64,000 nucleotides of DNA from an uncultured Collinsella sp. (GTDB lineage: Bacteria; Actinomycetota; Coriobacteriia; Coriobacteriales; Coriobacteriaceae): NCBI GenBank assembly GCA_937950325.1, contig CALFDJ010000046.1:34802-98801 (forward strand). The letters are read 5' to 3'. Below are positions 24,302 to 35,078 of this stretch, one piece after another; within the stretch, counting starts at the first letter, position 1; the number at the start of each line of letters is the position of its first letter. The notes under the pieces were generated by a model. The model saw only the letters and a list, made by a program, of their open reading frames with translations. It did not search any database and was not told the origin of the DNA. Both the position numbers and the translations under genes were made by a program.

Positions 24302-25456
24302 TTACTCGTGGGTATGTCCTACGTAGTCTTCGTCGATCGTAATCTTGGCAATCGACTTGGGATATTCCGATTCGACCCTCTGGGCTAACGCGCGTTTGAG
24401 TTCATCGGCTCCCATGTCCAAATCCGAGGGTCGCACGCAGTCAAAAATCACATTGGTGTGCGTGGGGCCCGGCACGCAGCGCAAATCATGAATCGAAAGG
24501 CGGCTATCGATCTCCTGAGCCATGGCGTGAATGCGCAAGCGCATGCTCGCCACCTTGGGGTCATCGGTCACGATGGGATCGTAGTGAAGCGTGACGATCA
24601 TGCCGTCTTCGTACCTAAACGACTGCTCGATGTTATCGAGCGTGTCGTGACTTTCCAGCGGGCTGGCCTCGGCCGCCATCTCGGCATGCGCACTTGCAAA
24701 CTTCCTGCCCGGGCCGTAGTCGTGAACCATCAAATCGTGAACGCCCAAAACGCCGGGATAGCTCATGATCTTGTCTCGAATGTGCTTGACCAGCTTAGGA
24801 TCGGGCGACTGACCCAAAAGCGGGCTCACCGTATCTTGAATAAGTTCAAAGCCGCTCCAGCCAATATAGGCGCCAACGGCAAGGCCGACCCATGCGTCAA
24901 GATTGATGTGCGTCACCTGCGAAACAATTGCGCACGCCAGCACGGCGCCCGTGGCAAGGACATCGTTCTTGGAATCCTGCGCGGTCGCATGCAACGTCTC
25001 GGACTCAATGCGATCGCCGAGCTTTTGGTTGAGTGCCGCCATCCACAGCTTAACGACCATCGAAAGCACCAGGACCGCCACCAGGGCAAGCGAGAACTCG
25101 ACAGGTTCGGGGTGGATGACGCGCTCAACCGAGGACTTCACCAGCTCAACGCCGATGAGCAGTACGAGCGCTGCCACAACTAGGCCCGAGAGGTACTCGT
25201 AGCGTCCATGGCCGTACGGATGCTCAAGGTCCGCCGGTTTGCTCGCCAGCTTAAAGCCCAGCACGCTCACGATGTTCGAGCTGGCATCGGACAGGTTGTT
25301 CATGGCATCCGCCACAATCGAAACCGATCCCGAAACCACACCAATTGCGCCCTTCGCAGCGCATAGTGCCACATTGGCGAGAATACACACCACGCCCGTC
25401 AACGTGCCCACGCGCGCACGGTCGCCCTGCGCACGCTTAACAATCCACTCGACCAT
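24302..25456 (-). CDS. Cation diffusion facilitator family metal exporter
   Basis: A 384-residue CDF protein expelling divalent metal (Zn, Fe or Mn) in exchange for protons. Six membrane segments occupy the first ~220 residues. Metal-site motifs are DAMNNLSDASSN (Asp50, Asp57) and HATAQDSKND. The cytosolic C-terminal domain is longer than in FieF and may hold a second ferredoxin-like fold (residues ~300-375). It ends with a His-containing VGHTHE tail. Metal specificity is not assigned; the N-rather-than-H first motif is closer to the Mn/Fe-type branch than to ZitB. Confidence 0.87.
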   Translation of the reverse strand: MVEWIVKRAQGDRARVGTLTGVVCILANVALCAAKGAIGVVSGSVSIVADAMNNLSDASSNIVSVLGFKLASKPADLEHPYGHGRYEYLSGLVVAALVLLIGVELVKSSVERVIHPEPVEFSLALVAVLVLSMVVKLWMAALNQKLGDRIESETLHATAQDSKNDVLATGAVLACAIVSQVTHINLDAWVGLAVGAYIGWSGFELIQDTVSPLLGQSPDPKLVKHIRDKIMSYPGVLGVHDLMVHDYGPGRKFASAHAEMAAEASPLESHDTLDNIEQSFRYEDGMIVTLHYDPIVTDDPKVASMRLRIHAMAQEIDSRLSIHDLRCVPGPTHTNVIFDCVRPSDLDMGADELKRALAQRVESEYPKSIAKITIDEDYVGHTHE

Positions 25457-25532
25457 CTACATCCGCCCCCACGGTACTACCTATATATCTATTGCTCAAA
25501 CGGATTGTAGTGTAGCCACTTTGTCCCCCAGA

Positions 25533-25566
25533 TACAAAAAGGCCGCGACCCACACGAGCCGCGGCC
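25533..25566 (-). terminator. Terminator of the PTS EIIC gene
   Basis: GGCCGCG and CGCGGCC pair around a 12-nt loop; on the minus strand TTTTTG follows. It lies about 40 nt past the EIIC stop and separates it from the CDF transporter gene. Confidence 0.88.
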
Positions 25567-25606
25567 CTGAAGCATGACAAAGGAATCGTCCTTTTGTCGC
25601 ACAGGT

Positions 25607-26821
25607 TTATGCGCTTACTTCAGCACCGCTCGCCACTGTTTCGGGCGAATCGGCTCCGCCCCCCGTCGCCTGCCCCTTCGCCGGCACCACGCCAAAGCAG
25701 TAGCTCAGCGCCGCAGACACCACAAAAGCCGTGCCGCCGGCAACGCAGCACCACAGCAGGTTCGAAAAACCACCTGTGGCAAAGCCAATGACCATGAGGA
25801 CATTCGTCATACCGATGGTATAGGCCGTAACGTGGCCCACGGCCGCAACAAGGCCTCCGACGGCGCCGCCAATGGCCATGCACGTCAGGCACCTGCCATA
25901 TTTAAAGCCGCAACCGTACAGCGCCGGCTCGCTTACGCCGCCAAGAACACCCGAGATTGAATAGCCCAGCATGAGCGCCTTCTCGTCCTTATCCGCAACG
26001 CGAAGCGACGCGCCAAAGGGCATGCCCCAAACGGCAAACGTTGCCATCGTCGCGGCGATCAGGATGCATGAATCCGTTCCCACACTCATAAACTGCGCAT
26101 AGGCGAGCGATAGGACAACGTTGCTGACGCCGGCGATCTTTAGGAACTCCCAGCCCGCAGCAAGCCCCATGAGCGTGAGCAGCGACACGATGCCACCGGA
26201 ATTGCCAAGCATAAACATAAGCTGGCCCAACAGCATGCCCAGATAGCTGCCCGCCGGCGCCGTAATACACAGCGAAACCGGAACCATGACAAGCATGGTC
26301 GCAAACGGAACGAACGAAAACGCCACGGCCTTAGGGATAACGCGCTTAAAGAAACACTCCACTCGCCATAGCACGGGCACCGAGATGAGAACCGGAATAA
26401 CAGTCGTCGTGTAATCGTTGACCGGCGCAGGAAGCAGACCATACACGGAAGTCATCGATGCCCCCGTCGTCGATGCGGCATCGAAGAGCTTAAGCAGATC
26501 GGGCGCAATCAATACGCCGCCCAGCATCATGCCCAGCTGCTCCGAGCAACCGAGCTGGCGGGCGGCCGCCCAACCAAGATAAATGGGCAAAAAGTAGTAG
26601 CCGGCGTTATAGAGCCAACTGTAGAACAGGCGATAGATTTCGGAATCGGCAGACCACAGGCCCAGCATGCCTTCGCCCATAATGACGGCGACGGTGCGGA
26701 ACAACGCCGCGCAGACAATAAAGGGCAGCGCCGACATCATGCTTTTGGACAGATAGTCCACCACGGCCATGGCGTTTGATGAAACCGTCGTTGTAAACGG
26801 GGTTCTAGAAACTTGTGACAT
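25607..26821 (-). CDS. PTS EIIC component, glucose/beta-glucoside superfamily
   Basis: A 404-residue membrane permease domain of a sugar phosphotransferase system, with about ten hydrophobic segments. The region NDYTTTVIPVLISVPVLWRVECFFKRVIP and the GVSEPALYGCGFKYGR motif near residue 300 match the EIIC of the Glc superfamily. It has no EIIB or EIIA domain, so it needs partners encoded elsewhere. The frame is open to 27016, but the ATG at 26821 has AAAGGCG upstream and starts MSQVSRTPF. It follows accDA by 40 nt with no terminator between, so it may be read with the fatty-acid operon. Substrate unknown. Confidence 0.83.
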   Translation of the reverse strand: MSQVSRTPFTTTVSSNAMAVVDYLSKSMMSALPFIVCAALFRTVAVIMGEGMLGLWSADSEIYRLFYSWLYNAGYYFLPIYLGWAAARQLGCSEQLGMMLGGVLIAPDLLKLFDAASTTGASMTSVYGLLPAPVNDYTTTVIPVLISVPVLWRVECFFKRVIPKAVAFSFVPFATMLVMVPVSLCITAPAGSYLGMLLGQLMFMLGNSGGIVSLLTLMGLAAGWEFLKIAGVSNVVLSLAYAQFMSVGTDSCILIAATMATFAVWGMPFGASLRVADKDEKALMLGYSISGVLGGVSEPALYGCGFKYGRCLTCMAIGGAVGGLVAAVGHVTAYTIGMTNVLMVIGFATGGFSNLLWCCVAGGTAFVVSAALSYCFGVVPAKGQATGGGADSPETVASGAEVSA

Positions 26822-26861
26822 GGAACGCCTTTCCCAATGTGACATGCGGGCCGTCCCTTTG

Positions 26862-28572
26862 TCACATCGTGCGGTACTGACCGATTGCGCGGTACTTTTG
26901 GTAGCGGAGGTTTGTGAGGGTCGCGTCGTCGAGCCGCCCAAGCGTATCAAAGGCATCAAATGCCGAGGACATGACGGCATCGGCGATCTCCTCATGCGAC
27001 AGGCCCCTATCGTCAACGATGCCGTCGATGATACCGAGCGCCAACAGATCGGGGGCCGTGAGCTTCAGCGCTTCGGCGGCCTCATTCGCGCGGTCGGTAT
27101 CCTTCCACAGGATCGACGCACAGGCCTCGGGGCTCACGACCGAATAGGCCGAGCTCGAGAGCATCAGGATGCGGTCGGCCACGGATAGCGCCAGCGCGCC
27201 ACCAGAGCCGCCCTCGCCTGTCACCACCGAGACAATCGGCGTCTTAAGGCCGCTCATCTCCATGAGATTCTGGGCAATTGCCTCGCCCTGGCCGCGCTCC
27301 TCGGCACCGATGCCGCAAAACGCGCCCGAAGTATCGACCAGGCACAGAACCGGTCGACCAAACTTTTCGGCCTGGCGCATAAGGCGACGTGCTTTGCGGT
27401 AGCCCTCGGGATGTGCCATACCAAAGTTGCGACGCATGCGCTCTTTGGTCGTGGTGCCGCGCTCGATGGCGATGACCGATACGGGGCGTCCGTCTTTCCA
27501 GCCAATGCCAGCCACCACGGCAGCGTCGTCGCCAAAGTAGCGGTCGCCGTGCAGCTCCACAAATCCATCCAGGCCCAGCGAGATCATCTCGCCTGCCGTG
27601 GCGCGATCTGCCGAGCGGGTCTGCTTGACAATCTCGAGCGCGGTTTTTGGTGCGGCCGAGCGCTTGAACAAGTGTCCCAGCTTTTTGCCGCAGCGACCCG
27701 TATGCACGATCTCATGCGGTGCCCCCAGGCCGGGCGCGTGCCCTTCGTGCAGCGCCAGCAGCTCGCCTACCGTGAGTGCAATCTCGCCACGCGGAACAAC
27801 GGCATCGCAAAAGCCGTGCTCCAGCAAAAACTCGGAGCGCTGGAATCCCTTGGGCAGGCGCTTGTGCATGTTCTGCTCGATCACGCGCGGGCCGGCAAAT
27901 GCCGTCAGGGCATCGGGCTCGGCCAGGATAATATCGCCCTCCATGGCAAAGCTCGCGGTTACGCCTCCGGTCGTGGGGTCGGTGAGCACCGTGATATACA
28001 GACCGCCCGCCTCGCTGTGGCGCCTAACCGCCGCAGAAATCTTGGCCATCTGCATAAGCGACGTCACACCCTCTTGCATGCGCGCGCCGCCCGAAACGGT
28101 AAAGCCGACAACCGGCAATCCCAGCTCGGTCGCACGCTCAAATGTGCGACAGACCTTCTCGCCCACCACGGAGCCCATCGAGCCCATCATAAAGTTGGCG
28201 TCCATAAAGAAGAGCGCCGTATCGCAACCGCAGATTTTGCCCCTGCCGCACACAACGGCATCGCGCTCGCCCGAACGCTCGCTCACGCTCTTGAGTTTGT
28301 CGGCATAACCGGGAAACGAGAGGAAGTCCTCCGACGCCAGATTAGCATCCCATTCCTCAAACGTGCCCTCGTCGACCGTCATGCGCATGCGCGCGCGACC
28401 GCTCACGCGAAAGTGTTTGCCGCAACGAGGGCAGACCTCGAGGTTGTCGTGCAGGCGTGCCTCATCGATCACGCGGCGGCACTCCGGGCACTTGATAAAC
28501 ACGTGGCGCGCGGGAAACTCGGCGCACGACTCGGTCATCGGTCCCTCGAGGACGTTGACCGTCTTCGCTTTT

Positions 28573-28586
<14 letters not shown>
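26862..28586 (-). CDS. accDA: Acetyl-CoA carboxylase carboxyltransferase, fused beta-alpha subunits
   Basis: A 574-residue fusion of AccD and AccA, the two carboxyltransferase subunits that move CO2 from biotin to acetyl-CoA. The AccD half has the zinc ribbon Cys33, 36, 52, 55 (CPEC...CPRC) and GARMQEG. The AccA half begins near residue 290-310 and has LGLDGFVELHGDR, AHPEGYRKARRLM and TGEGGSGGALAL. No frameshift or stop separates the halves. Start options are ATG at 28586 or 28580, both overlapping the accC stop, implying coupling; an ATG at 28538 after GAGGGA is a third option. Confidence 0.92.
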
Positions 28587-29916
<1,330 letters not shown>

Positions 29917-29926
29917 GAAGCCTTCC

Positions 29927-30349
29927 TTAACTTTCGTGCATGAGTGCAAAAGACATATCGGCGCGGCAGCAAACCTCACCGTTGACGCTCGCAGTGCCCG
30001 TCGCAAAGCGGAACGGCCCGCGCGCACGCGTGATGGAGCACACCAGATCCACCGTGTCGCCCGGTCGCACCGGACGCTTAAAGCGCACCTTGTCCAGACT
30101 CGTGTAGAACGGCGTCGCGCCGCGCGCCTCCTCATCGCCCATCAGCAGCACGCAACAGTTTTGGGCGAGCATCTCGCACTGAATCACGCCGGGAACGACC
30201 GGGTTTCCCGGAAAATGCCCCTGCAAAAAGTACTCGTCGCCCGTAATCGTGATCTTGCCGTGGGCCTCGTCGCCCACCAGCTCGGCTTCGTCGAGCAAAA
30301 GCATCGGTTCGCGATGCGGCAACAGCTTCTTGAGCTCTTCTTTGTTCAT
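29927..30349 (-). CDS. fabZ: 3-hydroxyacyl-ACP dehydratase FabZ
   Basis: A 140-residue hot-dog-fold dehydratase that makes trans-2-enoyl-ACP. The catalytic His45 is in GHFPGNPVVPGV, and the catalytic acid Glu59 is in QCEMLAQ. The ATG at 30349, with AGGTG six bases upstream, fits best; GTG (30358) and ATG (30355) directly after the accB stop are possible. As the operon's only dehydratase, with FabK and one FabF, it points to saturated products unless another enzyme elsewhere isomerises. Confidence 0.94.
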   Translation of the reverse strand: MNKEELKKLLPHREPMLLLDEAELVGDEAHGKITITGDEYFLQGHFPGNPVVPGVIQCEMLAQNCCVLLMGDEEARGATPFYTSLDKVRFKRPVRPGDTVDLVCSITRARGPFRFATGTASVNGEVCCRADMSFALMHES

Positions 30350-30358
30350 GGACATCAC

Positions 30359-30835
30359 CTATCCGATCCTCATGAGGCAGCTGCCAAACTCCACGAGGTC
30401 GCCGTCGGCCACGCAGATCTCGAGCACCTCGCCGTCTGTCTCTGCCGTTACCTCGTTGAGAACCTTCATGGCCTCGATGATGCAGAGGGTCTCACCGGCC
30501 TTGACCTTGGAGCCCACGTGCACAAACGGCTCGTCGCCCGGCGCCGGGGCAGCATAGAACACGCCTACCATGGGAGCGGTCACCTCGGTACCCTTGGGCT
30601 CCGATGCGGCGGCAGGCGCCTGCGCGGCGGGCTCCGGTGCGGCGGCAGGCATGGCGACAGGAGCCACCGCCGGAGCAGTCACGGCACCCGGCATAGGCAT
30701 GGGCACGGCAACCGGCTGCGCGGCGCTCGCACGCTCGAGTTCGACCGCGGTGCCATCGGGCTCCTCAACGCGTACGCGCGTGAGGCCGCGGTCCTCCATA
30801 ACATCGGCTATCTCGGCAAGTCTTTTGGAATCCAT
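30359..30835 (-). CDS. accB: Biotin carboxyl carrier protein of acetyl-CoA carboxylase
   Basis: A 158-residue carrier. The biotinylation site Lys124 is in IIEAMKVLNEV, and the thumb-containing lipoyl-like domain occupies residues ~84-157. An Ala/Pro linker spans residues ~38-80. BirA, encoded divergently at 36215, is the enzyme expected to biotinylate it. The stop TAG abuts the possible fabZ start codons. Confidence 0.96.
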   Translation of the reverse strand: MDSKRLAEIADVMEDRGLTRVRVEEPDGTAVELERASAAQPVAVPMPMPGAVTAPAVAPVAMPAAAPEPAAQAPAAASEPKGTEVTAPMVGVFYAAPAPGDEPFVHVGSKVKAGETLCIIEAMKVLNEVTAETDGEVLEICVADGDLVEFGSCLMRIG

Positions 30836-30838
30836 GCT

Positions 30839-32086
30839 CTAGCTCCTCGTATATCTACGCAGCGCGATGGCGGCGTTGTGCCCGCCAAAGCCCAGGTTGG
30901 TCGAAAGCGCCCAGGTAAGGTCGGCGCGAACCGCGCGATTGGGCGTGTAGTCAAGATCGCAGGCGGGATCGGGCGTGTGGTAGTTAATGGTCGGCGGCAC
31001 CACGCCCTGCTCGAGCGCCATGGCGCAGGCCATGACCTCGATGGCACCCGTGGCACCGATCATGTGGCCGGTCATCGACTTAGTCGACGAGACGTGCGCG
31101 GCGCGCGCCGCGTCCTCGCCGAGCGCACGCTTAATGCCCGCCGTCTCGGACGAATCGTTGAGCTTGGTCGATGTGCCGTGGGCATTGATGTAGAGACCCT
31201 CGGAAGGCTTGACGTCGCCCTCGGCAACCGCCAGCGATATCGCGCGGGCAATGCCGGCAGCCTCGGGATCGGGGCTCGTGATGTGATAAGCATCATCGGT
31301 GTTGCCGTAGCCCACGACCTCGGCATAAATGTGCGCACCGCGCGCCTGCGCATGTTCCATGCTCTCGAGTACCAGCACGCAGGCGCCCTCGCCCATCACA
31401 AAGCCATCGCGGTCTGCATCGAACGGGCGGCAAGCCGTCGCGGGATCAGGGTTGGTGGTCAATGCGCGGCAGGACGTAAAGCCCGCAACGGCATCGGGGA
31501 TAATTGCGGCCTCGGCACCGCCGGCGAGAATCGCATCGGCATAGCCGTGCTTGATGGCGCGGAACGCCTCGCCCACCGCATGGGCCGAGGTGGCGCAAGC
31601 GGTCACGACGGGCAGGGTCGGCCCCTTTGCTTTGTGACGGATTGCGATGTTGCCCGATGCCATGTTGGGGATCATCATCGCGATCATATAGGGCGATGCG
31701 CGGCGGGGCCCACGGTCGGCAATCGTATGGACGTTGTCGACGAGTGTCTGCATACCGCCCACGCCCGAGCCCACGTAGACGCCCAGGCGCTCGCGATCGA
31801 TGGCGCCTTCGACATCAAAGCCCGCATCGTGCATCGCCTCGTCCGAAGCCGCCATCGCAAACTGAACGCAAGGGTCGAGATGCTTGGCGTCACGCTTGCC
31901 AAAGTACTCGTTGCCGTCAAAGCCCTTGACCTCGGCCGCCACCTTGACGGCAAACGCATCGGTATCGAAGTGCGTAATCGGGCCGATGCCGCACGTGCCG
32001 GCGCACATGGCCGCCCAGGTGGCAAGCGCGGTGTTGCCGAGCGGCGACACGGCACCGATACCGGTGATTGCAACTCTCTGTTCCAT
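30839..32086 (-). CDS. fabF: Beta-ketoacyl-ACP synthase II
   Basis: A 415-residue condensing enzyme that elongates acyl-ACP with malonyl-ACP. The catalytic triad is Cys164 (TACATSAHA), His303 (NAHGTSTKLND) and His341 (STKSMTGHMIGA). Two adjacent ATGs exist at 32089 and 32086; the second is six bases from GAGGAG and is preferred. It lies 39 nt after fabG and 3 nt before accB. Confidence 0.96.
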   Translation of the reverse strand: MEQRVAITGIGAVSPLGNTALATWAAMCAGTCGIGPITHFDTDAFAVKVAAEVKGFDGNEYFGKRDAKHLDPCVQFAMAASDEAMHDAGFDVEGAIDRERLGVYVGSGVGGMQTLVDNVHTIADRGPRRASPYMIAMMIPNMASGNIAIRHKAKGPTLPVVTACATSAHAVGEAFRAIKHGYADAILAGGAEAAIIPDAVAGFTSCRALTTNPDPATACRPFDADRDGFVMGEGACVLVLESMEHAQARGAHIYAEVVGYGNTDDAYHITSPDPEAAGIARAISLAVAEGDVKPSEGLYINAHGTSTKLNDSSETAGIKRALGEDAARAAHVSSTKSMTGHMIGATGAIEVMACAMALEQGVVPPTINYHTPDPACDLDYTPNRAVRADLTWALSTNLGFGGHNAAIALRRYTRS

Positions 32087-32125
32087 CATGGTCTCCTCAT
32101 CCAAGCCGCTTACCCGGCTTGCTTT

Positions 32126-32899
32126 CTACATCGCCATTCCGCCGTCGACGCGTATGACTTCGCCCGTAATGTAGGCAGCCGCATCGCTCACTAAAAATCG
32201 CACCACACCGGCCACCTCTTCGGGCTGCGCCATACGCTTAAGGGGAATCTGCTCCTCGGTTACCGTACGCACCTTCTCCGAGAGCTTTGCCGTCATATCT
32301 GTCTCGACAAACCCGGGGGCGACCGCGTTCACTCGTACACCGCGGGGCGCAAGCTCGCGCGCCACCGCCTTGGTCAGGCCGATCACGCCCGCCTTGGAGG
32401 CAGCGTAGTTGGCCTGCCCGGCATTGCCCATCAGGCCCACAACCGAGCTCATGTTGACGACGCAACCGCCGCGCTGGCGCATAAAGGTCTTGGTGAGCGC
32501 GCGCGTCGTGTTAAACGTTCCTTTAAGATTGACATCGAGCACGCGATCGAAGGCGTCATCGCCCATGCGCATGAGCAGGCCATCGCGGGTGATGCCAGCG
32601 TTGTTGACGAGCGCCCAAATGGAGCCAAAGTCGTTGAGGACCGCTTCCACGCACGCGTTGACGGCAGCGGGGTCGGCCACGTCACATTGATATGAGCGCG
32701 CCGTGGCGCCAGCCGCCTCGCAGGCGTCGCACGTCTCGCGCGCCGCATCGACGCTGCCGGCATAGACGACGGCGATATCGTAGCCATCCTCCGCCAGACC
32801 GATAGCGCAGGCGCGGCCGATACCCCGCGAGCCGCCCGTGACCAGTGCCACGCGACGTGAGTCGTTGCGCTCGAGCGCGCCATTGTTCAAGTTGCCCAT
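32126..32899 (-). CDS. fabG: 3-oxoacyl-ACP reductase FabG
   Basis: A 257-residue short-chain dehydrogenase reducing beta-ketoacyl-ACP with NADPH. It has the cofactor motif VTGGSRGIGRA, NNAG, the catalytic Ser in NMSSVVG and YAASKAG (Tyr/Lys). The first ~14 residues before the Rossmann strand are slightly longer than usual. AAAGGA precedes the ATG. It is 30 nt downstream of fabD. Confidence 0.95.
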   Translation of the reverse strand: MGNLNNGALERNDSRRVALVTGGSRGIGRACAIGLAEDGYDIAVVYAGSVDAARETCDACEAAGATARSYQCDVADPAAVNACVEAVLNDFGSIWALVNNAGITRDGLLMRMGDDAFDRVLDVNLKGTFNTTRALTKTFMRQRGGCVVNMSSVVGLMGNAGQANYAASKAGVIGLTKAVARELAPRGVRVNAVAPGFVETDMTAKLSEKVRTVTEEQIPLKRMAQPEEVAGVVRFLVSDAAAYITGEVIRVDGGMAM

Positions 32900-32929
32900 G
32901 TCATTCCTTTCGGGTTACAGCCCTGTGGA

Positions 32930-33856
32930 CTATGCGAGCTCGTCAGCAATAGCTGCGACCTGCTCGGCCGTTTCGCACGAATACACACGAACGTCGCTCA
33001 ACGTACGCTTGACCAGGCCGGACAGCGTTTTGCCGGGGCCGACCTCAATAAATGTGTCGATGCCTTGATCCTGCAGAGCATGCAGCGTATCGACCCAGCG
33101 CACGGCATGGCTCACCTGATTGGCCAAGACACCCGATGCCGTCTGGGGGTCCGCCGGATAGGGCGCCGCTGTCATATTTGCCAAAACAGGAATGAGCAAC
33201 GGGGACGGCGCGTGACCGGCCTCAATATATGCAGCAAGGCCACAGGTCGCCTCGGCCATATAGGGGCTATGAAATGCACCCGACACCGCGACCTTCATGG
33301 CGCGGCCGCCAGCCTCTTTTACTAGGACGTCGAGGGTCTGCAGCGCATCGGGCGCTCCGGCAACAACCGTCTGCTGCGGGCTGTTGTAGTTGACCGGCCA
33401 GCAGTCCTCGCCGGCCTGCGCAGCCAGGTTCTCGACTTGCGCCGCATCGAGCTTGATGACGGCGTGCATGCCGCCCGGATGGCGCTTGGCAGCCGCGGCC
33501 ATCAGCGCCGCGCGCTCGCACACAAGCTCAAAGCCCGCTCGCGTATCGAACGCCCCCGCAAAGGTGAGCGCGGCGACCTCGCCCAGCGAAAATCCCGCAC
33601 AGGCGGCAGGCACCACGCCGCGCTCACGCAATGCGGCGGCCGCTGCCAGGTCGTGAACGAACACGCACGGCTGCGTGTTCTCGGTCTGCGAGAGCTCCTC
33701 CTTGGAGGCGCTCCGGCACTGCTCGCTGGTCCCCGGGCGCACCTCGTCGGCGATCGCGAACACCTCGGCAGCCGCCGGCGATGCCTCGACCAGGTCGACG
33801 CCCATCGCGGGGTGTTGGGCACCCTGGCCGGCAAACAGAAACGCTACGCTACCCAT
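32930..33856 (-). CDS. fabD: Malonyl-CoA:ACP transacylase
   Basis: A 308-residue enzyme that loads malonyl onto ACP. It has FLFAGQGAQ at the start, the nucleophile Ser90 in GFSLGE and the active-site His in GAFHSPYM. GFSLGE replaces the common GHSLGE, a change next to the nucleophile. Its start overlaps the fabK stop by 13 nt, indicating translational coupling. Confidence 0.94.
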   Translation of the reverse strand: MGSVAFLFAGQGAQHPAMGVDLVEASPAAAEVFAIADEVRPGTSEQCRSASKEELSQTENTQPCVFVHDLAAAAALRERGVVPAACAGFSLGEVAALTFAGAFDTRAGFELVCERAALMAAAAKRHPGGMHAVIKLDAAQVENLAAQAGEDCWPVNYNSPQQTVVAGAPDALQTLDVLVKEAGGRAMKVAVSGAFHSPYMAEATCGLAAYIEAGHAPSPLLIPVLANMTAAPYPADPQTASGVLANQVSHAVRWVDTLHALQDQGIDTFIEVGPGKTLSGLVKRTLSDVRVYSCETAEQVAAIADELA

Positions 33857-34788
33857 GCGGACGCACCCTTCAGGACGCGCTCGGCGCCATCGACCAGATC
33901 GTCAACGATTTCGCGTGCACTCTGACGCTCGTTGACCATGCCGGCAATCTGTCCACACAAAAACGAACCCTCTTCGTAGTTGCCGTCCTTGGCGGCCTTA
34001 CGCAGCGCACCGGTTCCCATAGCACCGAGCTCCTCGGCACTCGCGCCGGAACCCTCGCTCTTGGCATAGGCGTTGGTGAAGGGGCTCTTGAGGGCGCGCA
34101 CTGGATGTCCCGTCGAGCGACCGGTCGCACGCGTCGAAGTGTCGTTGGCCTTCAGGACCATCTCTTTGTACTGCTCCGAGACGGTGCACTCGTCTGCGAC
34201 CAGAAAGCGCGTACCCACCTGGACTCCTGCAGCGCCGAGCATAAAGGCGGCCGCCACGCCGCGGCCGTCGGCAATACCGCCGGCGGCCACGACGGGAATG
34301 TCGACCGCATCGACGACCTGCGGCACCAGTGCCATCGTCGAGGTCTCGCCAATATGGCCGCCCGATTCGGTACCCTCGGCAACAACCGCCGTGGCTCCAC
34401 GACGTGCCACGAGGCGCGCCAGCGCCACCGAAGCAACGACCGGGATGACCTTGATGCCCGCCTCGTTCCACGCCTTCATGTACTTGGCGGGATTGCCGGC
34501 GCCCGTCACGACGACCGGCACTCGCTCGTCAATCACGACCTGCGCGACCTCGTCGGCAAACAGGCTCATGAGCATGACGTTCACGCCAAAGGGCTTATCC
34601 GTCTTGGTGCGCAGCTCATGAATCTGGTCGCGAAGCCAGTTGGCGTCGGCGTTCATGGCCGCGATGATGCCTAAGCCACCCGCCTCGGACACTGCGGACG
34701 CCAGTGAGGCATCGGCAATCCAGGCCATACCGCCCTGGAACACAGGCTTTTCGATGCCGAGCAGATCGCAGAGAGGAGTCTTGAGCAT
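33844..34788 (-). CDS. fabK: Enoyl-ACP reductase II (FMN-dependent FabK)
   Basis: A 314-residue FMN enzyme of the nitronate-monooxygenase fold that performs the last reductive step of elongation. It has VFQGGMAWIA, AEGTESGGHIGE, AAGGIADGRG and GVQVGTRFL, all typical of FabK. It is the only enoyl reductase in the operon; no FabI is seen. FabK enzymes are intrinsically triclosan-tolerant (family knowledge). It begins 2 nt after acpP. Confidence 0.93.
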   Translation of the reverse strand: MLKTPLCDLLGIEKPVFQGGMAWIADASLASAVSEAGGLGIIAAMNADANWLRDQIHELRTKTDKPFGVNVMLMSLFADEVAQVVIDERVPVVVTGAGNPAKYMKAWNEAGIKVIPVVASVALARLVARRGATAVVAEGTESGGHIGETSTMALVPQVVDAVDIPVVAAGGIADGRGVAAAFMLGAAGVQVGTRFLVADECTVSEQYKEMVLKANDTSTRATGRSTGHPVRALKSPFTNAYAKSEGSGASAEELGAMGTGALRKAAKDGNYEEGSFLCGQIAGMVNERQSAREIVDDLVDGAERVLKGASAWVA

Positions 34789-34790
34789 CT

Positions 34791-35027
34791 CTACTTCTCC
34801 AATGCCGCCTCGACCGTATCGGCGAACTCGCCGACCGTCTTGGGGTTCTCCTCGGTATCGAGCTGGATGCCAAACTCGTCCTCGACGGCGACGAGGATCT
34901 CGACGGTGCCCAGGCTGTCGAGACCAATCTCCTCGAGCGTGGACTCGGGCTTCATCTCGACATCGTCAAGACCGGCGGTCTCGCGGATAACGTCGCAAAC
35001 GCGCTCGAAGGTCTTTTGATCTGCCAT
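34791..35027 (-). CDS. acpP: Acyl carrier protein
   Basis: A 78-residue acidic carrier. The phosphopantetheine attachment site is Ser38 in IGLDSLGTVE. It has the usual four-helix pattern. GGAGAACTACC precedes the ATG. It is placed between fabH and fabK. Confidence 0.96.
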   Translation of the reverse strand: MADQKTFERVCDVIRETAGLDDVEMKPESTLEEIGLDSLGTVEILVAVEDEFGIQLDTEENPKTVGEFADTVEAALEK

Positions 35028-35078
35028 GGTAGTTCTCCTTTGGTTGTGCCCTAGGGCGTTTTTATTTCCTATGTGCGA

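Noticed and set aside
25750..25775. GGTTCGAA stretch as a tRNA T-arm
   Set aside because: No acceptor stem, D-arm or anticodon arm can be formed around it, and it lies within the PTS EIIC coding sequence.
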